Assembly (NCBI GenBank): GCA_002405445.1
Contig: DHLV01000002.1
Location: 1-5,920 of the forward strand
Source: Flammeovirgaceae bacterium UBA4659
Lineage (GTDB): Bacteria > Bacteroidota > Bacteroidia > Cytophagales > Cyclobacteriaceae
Direction: 5' to 3'
DNA: 5,920 bases
Shown: in pieces, positions 5,815 through 5,920 of the stretch
Layout of the letters: each line of letters opens with the position of its first letter
How positions within the stretch are numbered: the first letter of the stretch is position 1
Position numbers and translations under genes: made by a program
Notes under the pieces: model-generated
The model's database searches: none
What the model saw: only the letters and a program-made list of their open reading frames with translations
What the model was told of the DNA's origin: nothing

Positions 5815-5920
5815 ATGGTGGGCAGCAAGATTTTTGGCGGCTTGGGTAACCAGTTGTTTTGTTATGCGGCTGCGCGGAGCCTGGCCATTAAAACCGAATC
5901 CAAACTGTATCTGGATTTGT
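5815..5920 (+). CDS. GT11 family glycosyltransferase (alpha-1,2-fucosyltransferase-like), 3' end missing
   Basis: Only the first 35 codons are present. The start reads MVGSKIFGGLGNQLFCYAAA, followed by ARSLA and LYLDL. The GGLGNQLFxYAxARxLA block just after the start is the N-terminal signature of GT11 transferases, which move L-fucose from GDP-L-fucose in alpha-1,2 linkage. The diagnostic HxRRxD-type motif lies beyond the window and could not be checked. The ATG at 5815 follows the epimerase stop by 3 nt and places GGLGNQ at residues 8-13, usual for the family; GTG 5818 is a possible alternative. The close spacing to the epimerase points to a joint pathway, so GDP-L-galactose, a 6-hydroxy analogue of GDP-L-fucose, is a plausible donor. 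That last point is inference. Confidence 0.85.
   Translation, partial: MVGSKIFGGLGNQLFCYAAARSLAIKTESKLYLDL

Overview
The window is an internal slice of a surface- or exopolysaccharide biosynthesis locus. It holds seven co-oriented genes on the + strand, cut at both ends: a Wzx-type flippase (5' end missing), a GT2 glycosyltransferase, a DADE-motif glycosyltransferase-like protein, a second GT2-like glycosyltransferase, a DUF268 methyltransferase-like protein, a GDP-mannose 3,5-epimerase homologue, and the first 35 codons of a GT11 (alpha-1,2-fucosyltransferase family) gene. No RNA gene, mobile element or CRISPR array is visible, and the reverse-strand reading frames look like shadows.

Organism: most likely a Bacteroidota member, at moderate to low confidence. 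None of the visible starts has a convincing Shine-Dalgarno sequence, leaders are A/T-rich, a TAnnTTTG box lies before the epimerase gene, and the flippase resembles Bacteroidota O-antigen translocases (DFFPRLSS region). Nothing in the window fixes genus or species.

Layout: positions 1-1867 (flippase and GT2, 1 nt apart) are AT-rich, about 28-36% GC in the lines I counted by hand. A 90-nt gap with an 8-bp perfect inverted repeat follows. The next gene (1958-2857) starts with GTG and changes composition in mid-gene, from about 42% GC before position 2460 to about 57% after. From there on the DNA is mostly 45-62% GC, through the second GT2-like gene (1 nt gap), the DUF268 gene (24 nt gap), the epimerase (55 nt gap, with a possible promoter element) and the GT11 start (3 nt gap).

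How the genes may work together: the epimerase should convert GDP-D-mannose to GDP-L-galactose (and/or GDP-L-gulose). The three complete glycosyltransferases and the GT11 enzyme would build a repeat unit on a lipid carrier, the DUF268 protein could modify it, and the flippase would move it across the inner membrane. The most interesting point is the epimerase next to a GT11 transferase: L-galactose is 6-hydroxy-L-fucose, so the GT11 enzyme may transfer L-galactose instead of, or as well as, L-fucose. This is inference from gene order.
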